DNA of 64,000 nucleotides from Lentzea albidocapillata subsp. violacea (lineage in GTDB: Bacteria; Actinomycetota; Actinomycetes; Mycobacteriales; Pseudonocardiaceae), in assembly GCF_900100275.1 (NCBI RefSeq), contig NZ_FNET01000014.1, positions 1 through 64,000 on the forward strand, read 5' to 3'. The notes under the pieces were generated by a model, which saw nothing but the letters and a program-made list of their open reading frames with translations, had not been told where the DNA came from and made no database searches. The translations under genes and the position numbers were made by a program. This document shows, one piece after another, positions 24,039 to 33,041 of this stretch. How positions within the stretch are numbered: position 1 is the first letter of the stretch; each line of letters opens with the position of its first letter.

Positions 24039-25244
24039 ATGTCCCGTCCGTTGTCCGCGCGCCGGTTCGCCGCGCTTTTCTCCGCACTCGCGACCGGTGT
24101 GGCGGTGCTGGCCGCGCCGTCCGCGACGGCCGCCGAGACCGACCTCGCCACGACCGTCCGCGCCACCATGCTCCAGCAGCACGGCGACGCGCTGAAGCGG
24201 CAGTGGGACACGCAGACCTTGCGTGAACCGCTGTTCGAGCCGACCCGCACGTCCGGTGCGTGGGTGTTCGGCAGTACCACCATCCCGATGGCCCACGGCC
24301 AGGAGCACGGGGCACCGCACATGGCGTTGTTCCTGGCCCGCAAGGAACGATCTGCGTGGCGCGTCGAGCTCGACGGCACCGCCGGCTTCGCCGCTCTCGC
24401 CGCCCAGGCGCCGTCCGGCGTGCTCAGCGACGGCGAGAAGCGCACGTTCGCGGCCAACCAGAACAACCGCGTACAGGCGCTCGCACCCACCGGCCTCGGC
24501 CTGCCGTGGCCGGTGAACGTGGCCTGGTGGATGGGCGGCGGTCCGCACGGCAACAGCGGCAACAGCCGGCCGTTCAGTTCCATCGACTTCAACGGCGGCG
24601 ACGGCCGAGTCCTGTCCGCAGGCACCGGCCGCGTCTACAAGAGCTGCATCGCAGGCCGCAGCGCGTTGGTGAAAGTCGTGCACGACAACGGTTACAGCAC
24701 CACCTACTACCACATGTACAACCTGACGACGCTCGCCGACGGCAGCGCCGTGCGCACCGGCACGTACCTCGGCAACATCGGCAACGAACTGCCGTGCGGC
24801 GGTTCGAGCAGTGGCGCGCACGTGCACTTCTCGTTGCTGCGCGGCAACACACACGTGAGCGTCAACGGGATGACGATCGGCGGCTGGACGTTCTACGAAG
24901 GCTCGCAGGCGTACGGCGGCTACGCGCAACGCGGCAGCACGCGCGTGTCCGTCGGCGGCCGGATCACGAACTACGGCGGTGGCGGCACGACCCTGCCCAC
25001 CGGCACGGTCGACGCGGGTCCGAACAGCACGGTGAACCTGCGGTCCGGCCCGGGCCTGAGCTACTCGGTCGTGGGCACGGTCGCGGACGGCGCGGTCGTG
25101 TCCATCGCGTGCACCAGCCGCGGTGAGGCCGTCGACGGTGTCTGGGGCCGCACCGACCTGTGGAACCGGCTCGAAGACGGCAAGTGGATCAGCGACGGTT
25201 TCGTCAACACCGGCTCGAACGAACCGGTGGCTTCGGACTGCTGA
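24039..25244 (+). CDS. Secreted M23 peptidase with C-terminal SH3 domain
   Basis: 401-aa exported zinc endopeptidase acting on peptidoglycan cross-bridges. Signal peptide 1-32 (ending ATAAE); a helical prodomain (33-155); the LytM core with SSIDFNGGDG (metal Asp), the central YYHMYNL and GAHVHFSLL (the HxH metal and catalytic motif); then SH3_3 (about 325-400, VNLRSGPGLSYSVVGTV), a wall-binding module. The start has CTGGAGGG at ideal spacing, and the in-frame region upstream is not signal-like. Followed, convergently, by a tRNA-Lys cassette. Confidence 0.9.
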   Translation: MSRPLSARRFAALFSALATGVAVLAAPSATAAETDLATTVRATMLQQHGDALKRQWDTQTLREPLFEPTRTSGAWVFGSTTIPMAHGQEHGAPHMALFLARKERSAWRVELDGTAGFAALAAQAPSGVLSDGEKRTFAANQNNRVQALAPTGLGLPWPVNVAWWMGGGPHGNSGNSRPFSSIDFNGGDGRVLSAGTGRVYKSCIAGRSALVKVVHDNGYSTTYYHMYNLTTLADGSAVRTGTYLGNIGNELPCGGSSSGAHVHFSLLRGNTHVSVNGMTIGGWTFYEGSQAYGGYAQRGSTRVSVGGRITNYGGGGTTLPTGTVDAGPNSTVNLRSGPGLSYSVVGTVADGAVVSIACTSRGEAVDGVWGRTDLWNRLEDGKWISDGFVNTGSNEPVASDC

Positions 25245-25277
25245 CCCCGAAAACGGAGAATGACGACACGGAAAAGC

Positions 25278-25315
25278 AGAGAAGCAGGCCGAGACGAATC
25301 TCGACCTGCTTCTCT
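25278..25315 (-). terminator. Terminator of tRNA-Lys copy B
   Basis: 17-bp stem (25278-25294 with 25299-25315) with one U-G wobble when read on the minus strand, UUCG loop, then GCTTTTCC. Same as copy A except for the wobble base, which it shares with the isolated hairpin at 4418-4455. Confidence 0.85.
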
Positions 25316-25319
25316 GGAG

Positions 25320-25393
25320 TACGCCGCCAGGGACTCGAACCCCGGACCCGCTGATTAAGAGTCAGCTGCTCTAACCAACTGAGCTAGCGGCGC
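25320..25393 (-). tRNA. tRNA-Lys (anticodon CTT), copy B
   Basis: Identical over its 74 nt to 17340-17413, with full cloverleaf, CTT anticodon and no encoded CCA. The upstream side (25394-25446) shares the other copy's presumed promoter, including a TAACGT-like element about 50 bases before the tRNA. Confidence 0.95.
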
Positions 25394-25545
25394 TTGTTTG
25401 TGTGCCGGAGGCTTGCTCGTTTCCGACGTGAAGAACGTTAGCACAGCGCCTCAGCGCGCTCCCAATCGGCTGGTCAGCACCGGTCGGGAGGCGCATCGGC
25501 CAAGTAACGATCCGGCCACTTGCGCAACTTCGGGCCACCCCCTGT

Positions 25546-25565
25546 CGTCCCCTGATCGGGGGACG
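25546..25565 (+). other. Leader hairpin before the L,D-transpeptidase
   Basis: CGTCCCC and GGGGACG, separated by 6 bases, form a perfect stem 60 bp before the transpeptidase ATG. The rest of 25447-25625 shows no gene. The hairpin may stabilise the leader or mark an upstream transcript end. Confidence 0.35.
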
Positions 25566-25625
25566 CCAAAACACCTTCGTGCAGGCGATCTCGGGAGCGG
25601 ACACAAGCAGATCGGAAGTACGTCC

Positions 25626-26813
25626 ATGGGGATGTGGAGCAGGCGCGGTCTTGGGGTGGTCGCGGCGGGAGTCGCTGTGATACTGATCGCAGGCTGTTCG
25701 GGGGGCGGCGGCGACGCGGTGACCGGTGCCGGCGCGGAGTCGAGCGCTCCTCCGCCTCCGCCGAAGCCCGTCACGCTGACGCTGGCGTTGAACAACGGCG
25801 CGGCCGACGTGGCGCCCGGTCTGCCCGTCATCGCGACCGCGGCGGACGGGAAGCTGACCGACGTCAAGCTGACCAACGCCGACGGCAAGGTCGTCGAGGG
25901 CAAGATGAACGCCGAGTCGACGCAGTGGACCAACACCGAGCCGCTCGGGTACTCCAAGACGTACAAGCTGGTCGCCACGGCCACCGGCGAGGACGGCAAG
26001 GCGGAGACCAAGGAGTCGTCCTTCACCACGGTGAAGCCGCGCACGCTCACGTACGTGTCGACGAACCCGCAGGACGGCACCACGATCGGCGTCGGGCAGC
26101 CGCTCGCCTTCTTCTTCGACGAGCCGGTGTCCGACAAGGTCGCGGCCGAGAAGATGCTCGAGATCACCACCGAGCCCAAGGTCGAGGGCGCCTTCTACTG
26201 GTTCAACAAGAAGGAGGTGCACTGGCGTCCGGAGAAGTTCTGGAAGTCGGGCACCAAGATCACGATGAACATCAAGGTCTACGGCAAGCACATCGGTGAC
26301 GGCATCTACGGCCAGGAAGACCGCACGATCACCACGACGGTCGGCGACGAGGTCATCCACGAGGCCGACGGTCAGACGCACCAGGTGATCACCAAGATCA
26401 ACGGTCAGGTCGTGCGCACCATGCCGACCTCCATGGGCAAGCCGGCCGACGCCACCCCCACCGGCACTTACGTGCTGATGGAGAAGCACAGCCACATGAT
26501 CATGGACTCGACCACGTACGGCCTCGCGCTGGAGAACGGCGGCTACAAGACCCCGGTCGACTGGGCGTACCGCATGTCCAACAGCGGCATCTTCTTCCAC
26601 GGCGCGCCGTGGTCCATCGGCGACCAGGGCAAGCGCAACGTGAGCCACGGCTGCCTGAACCTGTCGCCGGAGAACGCCAAGTGGGTGTTCGACAACAGCA
26701 AGCAGGGCGACGTCGTCATCGTCACCAACTCCGGTGGCCCGCCGCTGGAGTCGTGGGACGGCTTCGGCGACTGGCAGGTCCCGTGGGCCACGTGGGTCCA
26801 GGGCAACCGCTAG
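25626..26813 (+). CDS. L,D-transpeptidase lipoprotein (Ig-like domains plus YkuD)
   Basis: 395-aa wall cross-linking enzyme making 3-3 peptide bridges in peptidoglycan. Lipoprotein signal with lipobox LIAGC (Cys24), Pro-rich linker (41-48), two Ig-like domains (about 49-140 and 141-245, the second with DGTTIGVGQPLAFFFDEPV), then the YkuD catalytic domain with the HGAPWS motif at 325-330 and S340-H-G-C343 (SHGCLNL; Cys343 nucleophile). The layout matches mycobacterial LdtMt2. ATG 26 codons before the lipobox region is the natural start; another ATG two codons later is possible. A perfect terminator hairpin follows. Confidence 0.93.
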   Translation: MGMWSRRGLGVVAAGVAVILIAGCSGGGGDAVTGAGAESSAPPPPPKPVTLTLALNNGAADVAPGLPVIATAADGKLTDVKLTNADGKVVEGKMNAESTQWTNTEPLGYSKTYKLVATATGEDGKAETKESSFTTVKPRTLTYVSTNPQDGTTIGVGQPLAFFFDEPVSDKVAAEKMLEITTEPKVEGAFYWFNKKEVHWRPEKFWKSGTKITMNIKVYGKHIGDGIYGQEDRTITTTVGDEVIHEADGQTHQVITKINGQVVRTMPTSMGKPADATPTGTYVLMEKHSHMIMDSTTYGLALENGGYKTPVDWAYRMSNSGIFFHGAPWSIGDQGKRNVSHGCLNLSPENAKWVFDNSKQGDVVIVTNSGGPPLESWDGFGDWQVPWATWVQGNR

Positions 26814-26817
26814 ACCT

Positions 26818-28443
26818 CTAGGAGACCGTCACCTGACCGCCCGACACGGTCAGGTGACGGTTCACCTGCACCGCCTCCAGCATCCGCCGGTCGTGCGTCA
26901 CCAGCAGCAACGTGCCGGGGTAGTTCTCCAGCGCCGACTCCAGCTGCTCGATCGCGGCCAGGTCGAGGTGGTTCGTCGGCTCGTCCAGCACCAGCAGGTT
27001 CACCCCGCGGCCCTGCAGCAACGCCAGCGCGGCCCGCGTCCGTTCACCCGGTGACAGCGACGCCGCCGGACGGATCACGTGCGCCGCCTTCAGGCCGAAC
27101 TTCGCCAGCAACGTCCGCACGTCGGCCGGGTTCATCTCCGGCACGGCCTCCTCGAACGCGTCGACCAGCGGCAGATCGCCCAGGAACAGCCCGCGTGCCT
27201 GGTCCACCTCGCCCACCACGACGCCGGAGCCCAGCGTCGCGTAGCCGGACGTCAGTTCGGCACGGCCCAGCAGTGCGGCCAGCAGCGTCGACTTGCCCGC
27301 GCCGTTCGCCCCGGTGATCGCGACCCGGTCCGCCCAGTCGATCTGCAGGTCCACCGGGCCCAGCCGGAAGCCGCCGCGCTCGACCACGGCCGCCCGCAGC
27401 GATGCCACCACGGCACCGGAACGCGGGGCCGCGGCGATCTCCATCCGCAGCTCCCACTCCTTGCGGGGCTCCTCGACTACGTCCAGCCGTTCGATCATGC
27501 GGTCGGTCTGCCGGGCCTTCGAGGCCTGCTTCTCGGTGGCGTCGGCACGGAACTTGCGGGCGTTCTTGTCGTTGTCGCCCGCCTTGCGCCGGGCGTTCTT
27601 CACGCCCTTCTCCATCCACGACCGCTGCATGCGCGCACGGGCCTCCAGCGAGGCCTTGGTGTCCGCGAACTCGTCGTAGTCGTCGCGGGCGTGCTGACGG
27701 GACCGTGCGCGCTCCTCGAGGTACGACTCGTAGCCGCCGCCGTACAGGCGCACGGAGTTCTGGTGCAGGTCGAGCTCCAGCACGCTCGTGACCGTGCGGG
27801 CCAGGAACTCGCGGTCGTGCGACACCACCACCGTGCCGGCGCGCAGGCCCATGACGAACTTCTCCAGCCGCTCCAGGCCGTCGAGGTCCAGGTCGTTGGT
27901 CGGCTCGTCGAGCAGGAAGATGTCGTAGCGGCTGAGCAGCAACGACGCCATGCCCGCTCGCGCCGCCTGGCCGCCGGACAGCGAGGTCATCAGCGCGTCG
28001 AGGCCGACGGAGAGACCCACGTCGGCGATGACTTCGAGCGACCGTTCCTCCAGGTCGGCGCCACCCAGCGCGAGCCACTGGTCGAGCGCGTCCGAGTAGC
28101 CCTCGTCGTTGCCGGCGGTCAGCGCCTCGGTGGCCACGTCCAGCGCGGCCTGGGCGTCCGCGACACCTGTGCGCCGGGCCAGGAAGTCGCGGACGGTCTC
28201 GCCCTCGCGGCGTTCGGGTTCCTGCGACAGGTGCCCGACGTTGGCGGCGGGCGGGCTCAGCGTCACGCGGCCGGACTCGGCGGGGATCAGCCCGGCCAGG
28301 GTCTTCAGCAACGTCGACTTGCCCGCGCCGTTGACGCCGACGAGGCCGATGACGTCGCCCGGAGCGACCACGAGGTCGAGTCCGGAGAAGAGGACGCGGT
28401 CACCGTGGCCGGCGGCGAGGTCCTTGGCGACGAGCGTGGTCAT
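26818..28443 (-). CDS. ABC-F family ATPase (ribosome-associated)
   Basis: 541-aa soluble protein with two ATPase domains and no membrane part. First domain Walker A GVNGAGKST, signature LSGGQ, LLDEPTNDLDL; a charged linker with many Arg/Lys (about 235-330); second domain GANGAGKST, LSPGER, VLDEPTNHLDL. ABC-F proteins bind the ribosomal E site, to help translation or to protect against antibiotics. The start ATG 28443 follows GGGAG; only 21 bp separate it from a terminator hairpin that follows tRNA-His. Its last codons encode part of the plus-strand terminator of the convergent transpeptidase gene. Confidence 0.9.
   Translation of the reverse strand: MTTLVAKDLAAGHGDRVLFSGLDLVVAPGDVIGLVGVNGAGKSTLLKTLAGLIPAESGRVTLSPPAANVGHLSQEPERREGETVRDFLARRTGVADAQAALDVATEALTAGNDEGYSDALDQWLALGGADLEERSLEVIADVGLSVGLDALMTSLSGGQAARAGMASLLLSRYDIFLLDEPTNDLDLDGLERLEKFVMGLRAGTVVVSHDREFLARTVTSVLELDLHQNSVRLYGGGYESYLEERARSRQHARDDYDEFADTKASLEARARMQRSWMEKGVKNARRKAGDNDKNARKFRADATEKQASKARQTDRMIERLDVVEEPRKEWELRMEIAAAPRSGAVVASLRAAVVERGGFRLGPVDLQIDWADRVAITGANGAGKSTLLAALLGRAELTSGYATLGSGVVVGEVDQARGLFLGDLPLVDAFEEAVPEMNPADVRTLLAKFGLKAAHVIRPAASLSPGERTRAALALLQGRGVNLLVLDEPTNHLDLAAIEQLESALENYPGTLLLVTHDRRMLEAVQVNRHLTVSGGQVTVS
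26826..26860 (+). terminator. Terminator of the L,D-transpeptidase gene, inside the ABC-F 3' end
   Basis: Perfect 14-bp stem (CCGTCACCTGACCG at 26826-26839 with 26847-26860) and a 7-base loop, 12 bases after the transpeptidase stop. The right place for a plus-strand terminator, although the bases also encode the last residues of the convergent ABC-F protein. Confidence 0.7.
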
Positions 28444-28464
28444 GAAAACTCCCGGAACGTGAAG

Positions 28465-28492
28465 AAAGGCCCCCGCTGGTGCGGAGGCCTTT
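28465..28492 (-). terminator. Terminator between tRNA-His and the ABC-F gene
   Basis: 12-bp stem with one G-U pair (28465-28476 with 28481-28492), 4-base loop, followed on the minus strand by CTTC. It ends tRNA-His transcripts, and sits just 21 bp before the ABC-F start codon, so any ABC-F mRNA started upstream has to read through it. Confidence 0.75.
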
Positions 28493-28500
28493 CGACAAAG

Positions 28501-28574
28501 GGTGAGTGACGGGACTTGAACCCGCGACACCTGGGATCACAACCCAGTGCTCTACCGACTGAGCTACACCCACC
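28501..28574 (-). tRNA. tRNA-His (anticodon GTG)
   Basis: Cloverleaf with acceptor GTGGGTG/CACTCAC, the extra 5' G (position 28574) facing C73 as usual for His, D-arm, anticodon loop TTGTGAT and T-arm GGTTCAAGTCC. No encoded CCA. A TATGCT -10-like box lies about 25 bp upstream. The orn-tRNA-His neighbourhood is common in actinomycetes. Confidence 0.95.
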
Positions 28575-28638
28575 ATTGCTGGTCGTTGACCGGCGAAGGA
28601 AGCATAGCAACGAGAGCTACTGATATTGAAATCGGGGG

Positions 28639-29241
28639 TCAGTCGGTGTTCTTGAGCAGGTCAGCGGCGACGGCCTGGGCCTGCTCGGTCGACGGACCGG
28701 GCTGCGGCACGAACGCCGTCCGCCGGTAGTACGCGAGCTCCCGGATGGACTCGATGATGTCCGCGAGCGCCCGGTGCGCGAGGCCCTTGCCGGGCTGCGC
28801 GTAGTAGATGCGCGGGTACCAGCGCCGGCACAGCTCCTTGATCGACGACACGTCGACCATGCGGTAGTGCAGGTGGGCGTCCAGCGCCGGCATGTCGCGG
28901 GCGATGAAGCCACGGTCCGTGGCGATGGAGTTGCCGGCCAGGGGAGCGGTCCGCGGGTCGGGGACCCACTCCTTGATGTAGGCCAGCACAGCGGCCTCGG
29001 CCTCTTCCAGGGACACCGCGGACGCGCGCACCTCCTCGGTCAGGCCCGACTTGGCGTGCATCTGCATGACGACCTCCGGCATCGAGGCGAGCACGTCGTC
29101 ATCCGCGTGGATCACAATGTCCACGCCGTCGCCGAGCACGTTGAGCTCGGCGTCCGTGACCAGTGCCGCGATCTCGATCAGAGCGTCCTTGCCCAAGTCG
29201 AGTCCGGTCATCTCGCAGTCGATCCACACCAGACGATCCAT
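28639..29241 (-). CDS. orn: Oligoribonuclease
   Basis: 200-aa DEDDh 3'-5' exonuclease that degrades di- to pentaribonucleotides, including pGpG from c-di-GMP turnover. Exo I motif WIDCEMTGLDLGKDALIEIA at the N-terminus, Exo II around LAGNSIATDRGFI, Exo III with HRALADIIESI. Length is usual. ATG 29241 is taken; a GTG directly before it could also serve. Located just upstream of tRNA-His on the same strand. Confidence 0.95.
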   Translation of the reverse strand: MDRLVWIDCEMTGLDLGKDALIEIAALVTDAELNVLGDGVDIVIHADDDVLASMPEVVMQMHAKSGLTEEVRASAVSLEEAEAAVLAYIKEWVPDPRTAPLAGNSIATDRGFIARDMPALDAHLHYRMVDVSSIKELCRRWYPRIYYAQPGKGLAHRALADIIESIRELAYYRRTAFVPQPGPSTEQAQAVAADLLKNTD

Positions 29242-29316
29242 CACGACCGGAACATTACTGCGCGGAGCCTCAACTTCGAGTGGCGGCGTGCGGCAACCTG
29301 ATTACGCTCCTCGTGC

Positions 29317-30837
29317 ATGACGGCTCAAGCTGAGATCGCTGCTGGATATGCGTCGGAGAGCGCGGCCATCGAACTCGGCGCCGTGCTGGTCGGCGGGAGC
29401 GTCGAGCCGACCGCCCACGTCCGCATCCCGCTGGCCATGGTCAACCGCCACGGACTTGTCGCGGGCGCAACGGGAACCGGCAAGACGAAGACCATCCAGT
29501 TGCTCGCCGAACAGCTGTCGGACAACGGCGTCCCCGTGCTGATGGCGGACGTGAAGGGCGACCTGTCCGGTCTGGCGCGGCAGGGCGAGGACGGCGACAG
29601 GATCAGGGCCCGGGCCGCGGACACCGGTGACGACTGGCAGGCGAAGTCGTACCCCGTGCAGTTCCTGTCGATCGGCACGGGCGGTGTCGGCGTTCCCCTG
29701 CGCGCCTCGATCACGAGCTTCGGGCCGATCCTGCTGTCGAAGGTGCTGGGCCTGAACGACACCCAGGAGTCGACGCTCGGGCTGATCTTCCACTGGGCCG
29801 ACAGCCGCGGCCTGCCGTTGCTCGACACCAAGGACCTGCGCAGCGTCATCCAGCACCTCACGGGCGACGAGGGCAAGGAGGACCTGAAGGGCATCGGCGG
29901 TGTCTCCACCTCCACGGCCGGTGTGATCCTGCGGGCGCTGGTCAACCTGGAGGCGCAGGGCGGCGACAGGTTCTTCGGCGAACCGGAGCTCGACCCGGCC
30001 GACCTGATGCGGCAGCGCGACGGCAAGGGCGTCGTGAGCCTGCTGGAACTGGCCGAGCTGCAGGGCAACCCCGCGCTGTTCTCCACGTTCCTGATGTGGC
30101 TGCTGGCCGAGCTGTTCGAGACGCTGCCCGAGGAGGGCGATGTCGAGAAGCCCAAGCTCGTCTTCTTCTTCGACGAGGCGCATCTGCTGTTCTCCAACGC
30201 CTCCAAGGCGTTCCTCGACCAGATCACGCAGACCGTGAAGCTCATCCGGTCCAAGGGCATCGGCGTCTTCTTCTGCACGCAGCTGCCGACCGACGTCCCG
30301 AACGACGTGCTGTCGCAGCTCGGCGCGCGCGTTCAGCACGCACTGCGCGCGTTCACGCCCGACGACCAGAAGGCGTTGGCACGCACCGTGAAGACGTATC
30401 CGACGACGCCGCACTACGACCTGGAGAAGGCCCTCACGTCGCTCGGCATCGGCGAGGCGATCATCACCGTGCTGAGCGAGAAGGGCGCGCCGACGCCGGT
30501 CGCGTGGACCCGCCTGCGGGCGCCGCGCTCGTTGATGGACACCATCGGCAACGACGCGATCAAGCAGGCGGCCCAGGCGTCGGACCTGCACGGCAAGTAC
30601 TCGGAGACCGTGGACCGCGAGTCGGCCTACGAGCAGCTGATGGCGAAGGTCGCGCCGGCACAGGAAGAAGAACGAGCCCCGGACGCCCCTGTCCAGCGAC
30701 AGGAGAAGGAGGACCCGGGGCTCGTCGAGAAGGTGCTGGGCAACAGCGCCGTGAAGTCGTTCCTGCGGTCAGCGGGCAGCGCCCTGGCGCGCGAGATCAC
30801 GCGCGGCATCTTCGGGACCTCGCGCAAGCGACGCTGA
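29317..30837 (+). CDS. HerA-like/DUF853 ATPase
   Basis: 506-aa P-loop ATPase of the HerA/FtsK superfamily, DUF853 branch (YjgR of E. coli). Walker A GATGTGKTK (near residue 50), Walker B LVFFFDEAHLLF, a sensor-like FFCTQLPTDVP and an arginine-finger region near VQHALRAFTP. Role unknown in most bacteria; relatives translocate DNA. The C-terminal 60 residues are charged and then basic (ending TSRKRR). Divergent from orn; its last 69 bp overlap the 3' end of the convergent MFS gene. Confidence 0.88.
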   Translation: MTAQAEIAAGYASESAAIELGAVLVGGSVEPTAHVRIPLAMVNRHGLVAGATGTGKTKTIQLLAEQLSDNGVPVLMADVKGDLSGLARQGEDGDRIRARAADTGDDWQAKSYPVQFLSIGTGGVGVPLRASITSFGPILLSKVLGLNDTQESTLGLIFHWADSRGLPLLDTKDLRSVIQHLTGDEGKEDLKGIGGVSTSTAGVILRALVNLEAQGGDRFFGEPELDPADLMRQRDGKGVVSLLELAELQGNPALFSTFLMWLLAELFETLPEEGDVEKPKLVFFFDEAHLLFSNASKAFLDQITQTVKLIRSKGIGVFFCTQLPTDVPNDVLSQLGARVQHALRAFTPDDQKALARTVKTYPTTPHYDLEKALTSLGIGEAIITVLSEKGAPTPVAWTRLRAPRSLMDTIGNDAIKQAAQASDLHGKYSETVDRESAYEQLMAKVAPAQEEERAPDAPVQRQEKEDPGLVEKVLGNSAVKSFLRSAGSALAREITRGIFGTSRKRR

Positions 30838-32034
30838 CAGCACGGCCGCGCCGATGCACAGGGCACCCGCAACGTACCAGGCCAGGTCGTAACTGCCCAG
30901 GTGGTCGCGGGTGAGCCCGGCCGCCGAGGCCGCGACGGCCGCGCCGAGCTGGTGCGACGCGAACACCCAGCCGAACACGACAGGGCCGGACATACCGAAG
31001 TACTGACGGCACAACGCCACGGTCGGCGGCACCGTCGCGACCCAGTCCAGGCCGTAGAAGATGATGAACACCAGCATCGACGGGTGCGCCGACTCGCCGA
31101 ACAGCTGTGGCAGCAGCATCAGCGAGAGGCCGCGCAACGCGTAGTAGCCCGCCAGCAGCAGCCGTGAGTCGACGCGGTCGGTCAGCCAGCCGGACGCGAT
31201 GGTGCCCACGATGTCGAACACGCCGACCAGCGCCAGCAGCCCGGCGGCGGTCGTGGTCGGCATGCCGTGGTCGTGCGCGGCGGGGATGAAGTGCGTGCCC
31301 ACCAGACCGTTCGTGGACGCGCCGCAGATCGCGAAACCACCGGCCAGCAACCAGAACGGCCGCGTCCTGGCCGCCGTGGCCAACGCACCCAGAGCACGCT
31401 TGGCCGCGCCACCGGACGGCGGCGGCGGAGTGTCCTCGGTCGCGCCGAGCGGCAGCAGCCCGACGTCCCGCGGGTACTCGCGCAGGAAGAACCCCGCCAG
31501 CGGCACGACGGCCAGCGCGGCGATGCAGATCACCAGCGACGCGTACCGCCAGCCGTAGGACTCGGACAGCCAGGCCACCGTAGGCAGGAACACCAGCTGG
31601 CCGGCCGCGCCACCCGCCGTCAGCACGCCCGTGACCAGGCCGCGGTGCTGCACGAACCAGCGTCCGGTGATCGTCGCCACGAACGCCAGCGCCATCGAAC
31701 CGGTGCCGACACCGACCACGACGCCCCAGAGCATGATCAGCTGCCAGGACGCGGTCATGAACACGGTCAGTCCGCTGCCGATCGCGACCATCGTCAACGC
31801 GCTGGTGACCACGATCCGCACGCCGAACCTGTCCATCAGCGCGGCCGCGAACGGCGCGGTCAGCCCGAACAGCAACAGGTTGATCGAGATGGCGAGCGAG
31901 ATCGTGCCGGTCGTCCAGCCGAACTCCGCCCGCAACGGCTCGATCAACGCACCCGGCGCGGCCCGGAACGACGCGGCGCCCACCAGGGCGATGAAGGACA
32001 CGCCTGCGACAACCCAGGCCCAATGCAGTCTCAC
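30769..32034 (-). CDS. MFS transporter
   Basis: 421-aa major facilitator with about 12 membrane helices and a central cytoplasmic loop around 195-215 (DTPPPPSGGAAKRALG). The family motif between helices 2 and 3 appears as ALMDRFGVRIVV. Resembles the oxalate/formate antiporter-like and monocarboxylate subfamily (GAASFRAAPGALIEPL in the first loop). Substrate unknown. Divergent from the GlxA-type regulator 71 bp away, its most likely controller. The 3' end overlaps the convergent HerA-like gene. Confidence 0.88.
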   Translation of the reverse strand: MRLHWAWVVAGVSFIALVGAASFRAAPGALIEPLRAEFGWTTGTISLAISINLLLFGLTAPFAAALMDRFGVRIVVTSALTMVAIGSGLTVFMTASWQLIMLWGVVVGVGTGSMALAFVATITGRWFVQHRGLVTGVLTAGGAAGQLVFLPTVAWLSESYGWRYASLVICIAALAVVPLAGFFLREYPRDVGLLPLGATEDTPPPPSGGAAKRALGALATAARTRPFWLLAGGFAICGASTNGLVGTHFIPAAHDHGMPTTTAAGLLALVGVFDIVGTIASGWLTDRVDSRLLLAGYYALRGLSLMLLPQLFGESAHPSMLVFIIFYGLDWVATVPPTVALCRQYFGMSGPVVFGWVFASHQLGAAVAASAAGLTRDHLGSYDLAWYVAGALCIGAAVLSASLARGPEDAARDLARQGAAR

Positions 32035-32105
32035 GCCGACAAGATTCGGCGACGGGCGACCCGGCGACCAGTGGCCCGATGGCCAACATGTGAAAGAATC
32101 AGGCC

Positions 32106-33041
32106 ATGCACCGGATCGCCGTCCTCGCGCTCGAGAAGTCCGTCGCGTTCGACATCGGCAGCTCGACGCACATGTTCGCGCGGCTGGAAGACAGGTACGA
32201 GGTCGTCGTCTGCTCGCCGGACCGCCGCCCGATCCCGACCACCGGCGGCTTCACCATCGCGCCCGACCACGGCCTGGAGGTGCTCAAGGACGCGGACACG
32301 GTGCTCGTGCCGGGCACCCACTACCAACCGGCGCGCGAGGGCCGGCTCGAACCCGCGGTCCTGGAGGCGCTCACGACGACGAACGCCCCGCGGATCATGT
32401 CGATCTGCACCGGCGCGTTCGTGCTCGCCGCCGCCGGGCTGCTCGACGGCAGGCCCGCGACCACGCACTGGAAGACGACCGACCAGTTCAGCGCGCTCTA
32501 CCCGAAGGTGCGCCTCAACCCGGACGTGCTGTTCATCGACGACGGCGACGTGCTGACGTCCGCGGGGGTCGCGGCGGGCATCGATCTGTGCCTGCACGTC
32601 ATCAGGTCCGACCACGGCAGCGAGGTGGCGAACTGGGTCGCCCGCTACTGCGTCGTCCCGGCGTGGCGGCAGGGTGGGCAGTCCCAGTTCGTCGACCGGC
32701 CGGTACCGGACTACCCGGACACCTCGACCGCGTTGGCCCGCGAATGGGCGTTGGAACGGCTCCAAGAGCCGCTCGACCTCGCCGCGATGGCCGCGCAGGT
32801 GCGGATGAGCGTGCGGACGTTCACCCGCCGGTTCCGCGCGGAGACAGGCATGTCGCCGGGGCAGTGGCTGACGCAGCAGCGCGTCGACCGCGCCCGGCAC
32901 CTGCTGGAGTCCACCGACCTGCCGATCGACCAGGTCGCTAACCACGCCGGCTTCGGCACCGGCGCGGCTCTGCGGCAGCAGCTGGCCGCCTCGGTCGGCA
33001 TCTCGCCGACCGCCTACCGTCAGGCGTTCCGCTCGGCTTGA
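32106..33041 (+). CDS. GlxA-type regulator (DJ-1/PfpI domain plus AraC HTH)
   Basis: 311-aa regulator. Residues 1-170 form a DJ-1/PfpI-like domain whose nucleophile elbow reads SICTGAFVLAAAGLLDGR, with Cys retained. Residues 205-311 are the AraC double helix-turn-helix (LAAMAAQVRMSVRTFTRRFR, ATG-type linker, then IDQVANHAGFGTGAALRQQL). Many such proteins govern catabolism of amino or quaternary ammonium compounds. Divergent from the MFS gene. Its end overlaps the convergent PH-domain gene by 22 bp. Confidence 0.9.
   Translation: MHRIAVLALEKSVAFDIGSSTHMFARLEDRYEVVVCSPDRRPIPTTGGFTIAPDHGLEVLKDADTVLVPGTHYQPAREGRLEPAVLEALTTTNAPRIMSICTGAFVLAAAGLLDGRPATTHWKTTDQFSALYPKVRLNPDVLFIDDGDVLTSAGVAAGIDLCLHVIRSDHGSEVANWVARYCVVPAWRQGGQSQFVDRPVPDYPDTSTALAREWALERLQEPLDLAAMAAQVRMSVRTFTRRFRAETGMSPGQWLTQQRVDRARHLLESTDLPIDQVANHAGFGTGAALRQQLAASVGISPTAYRQAFRSA

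Larger units (their letters stand above)
25250..25446. repeat. tRNA-Lys cassette, copy B (repeat of 17268-17466)
   Basis: Second copy of the tRNA-Lys unit with its terminator and about 50 bp of upstream DNA. The tRNA genes are identical. Flanks outside the unit are unrelated, so duplication involved just this segment. The roughly 8 kb between the copies lies in direct repeat. Confidence 0.8.
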
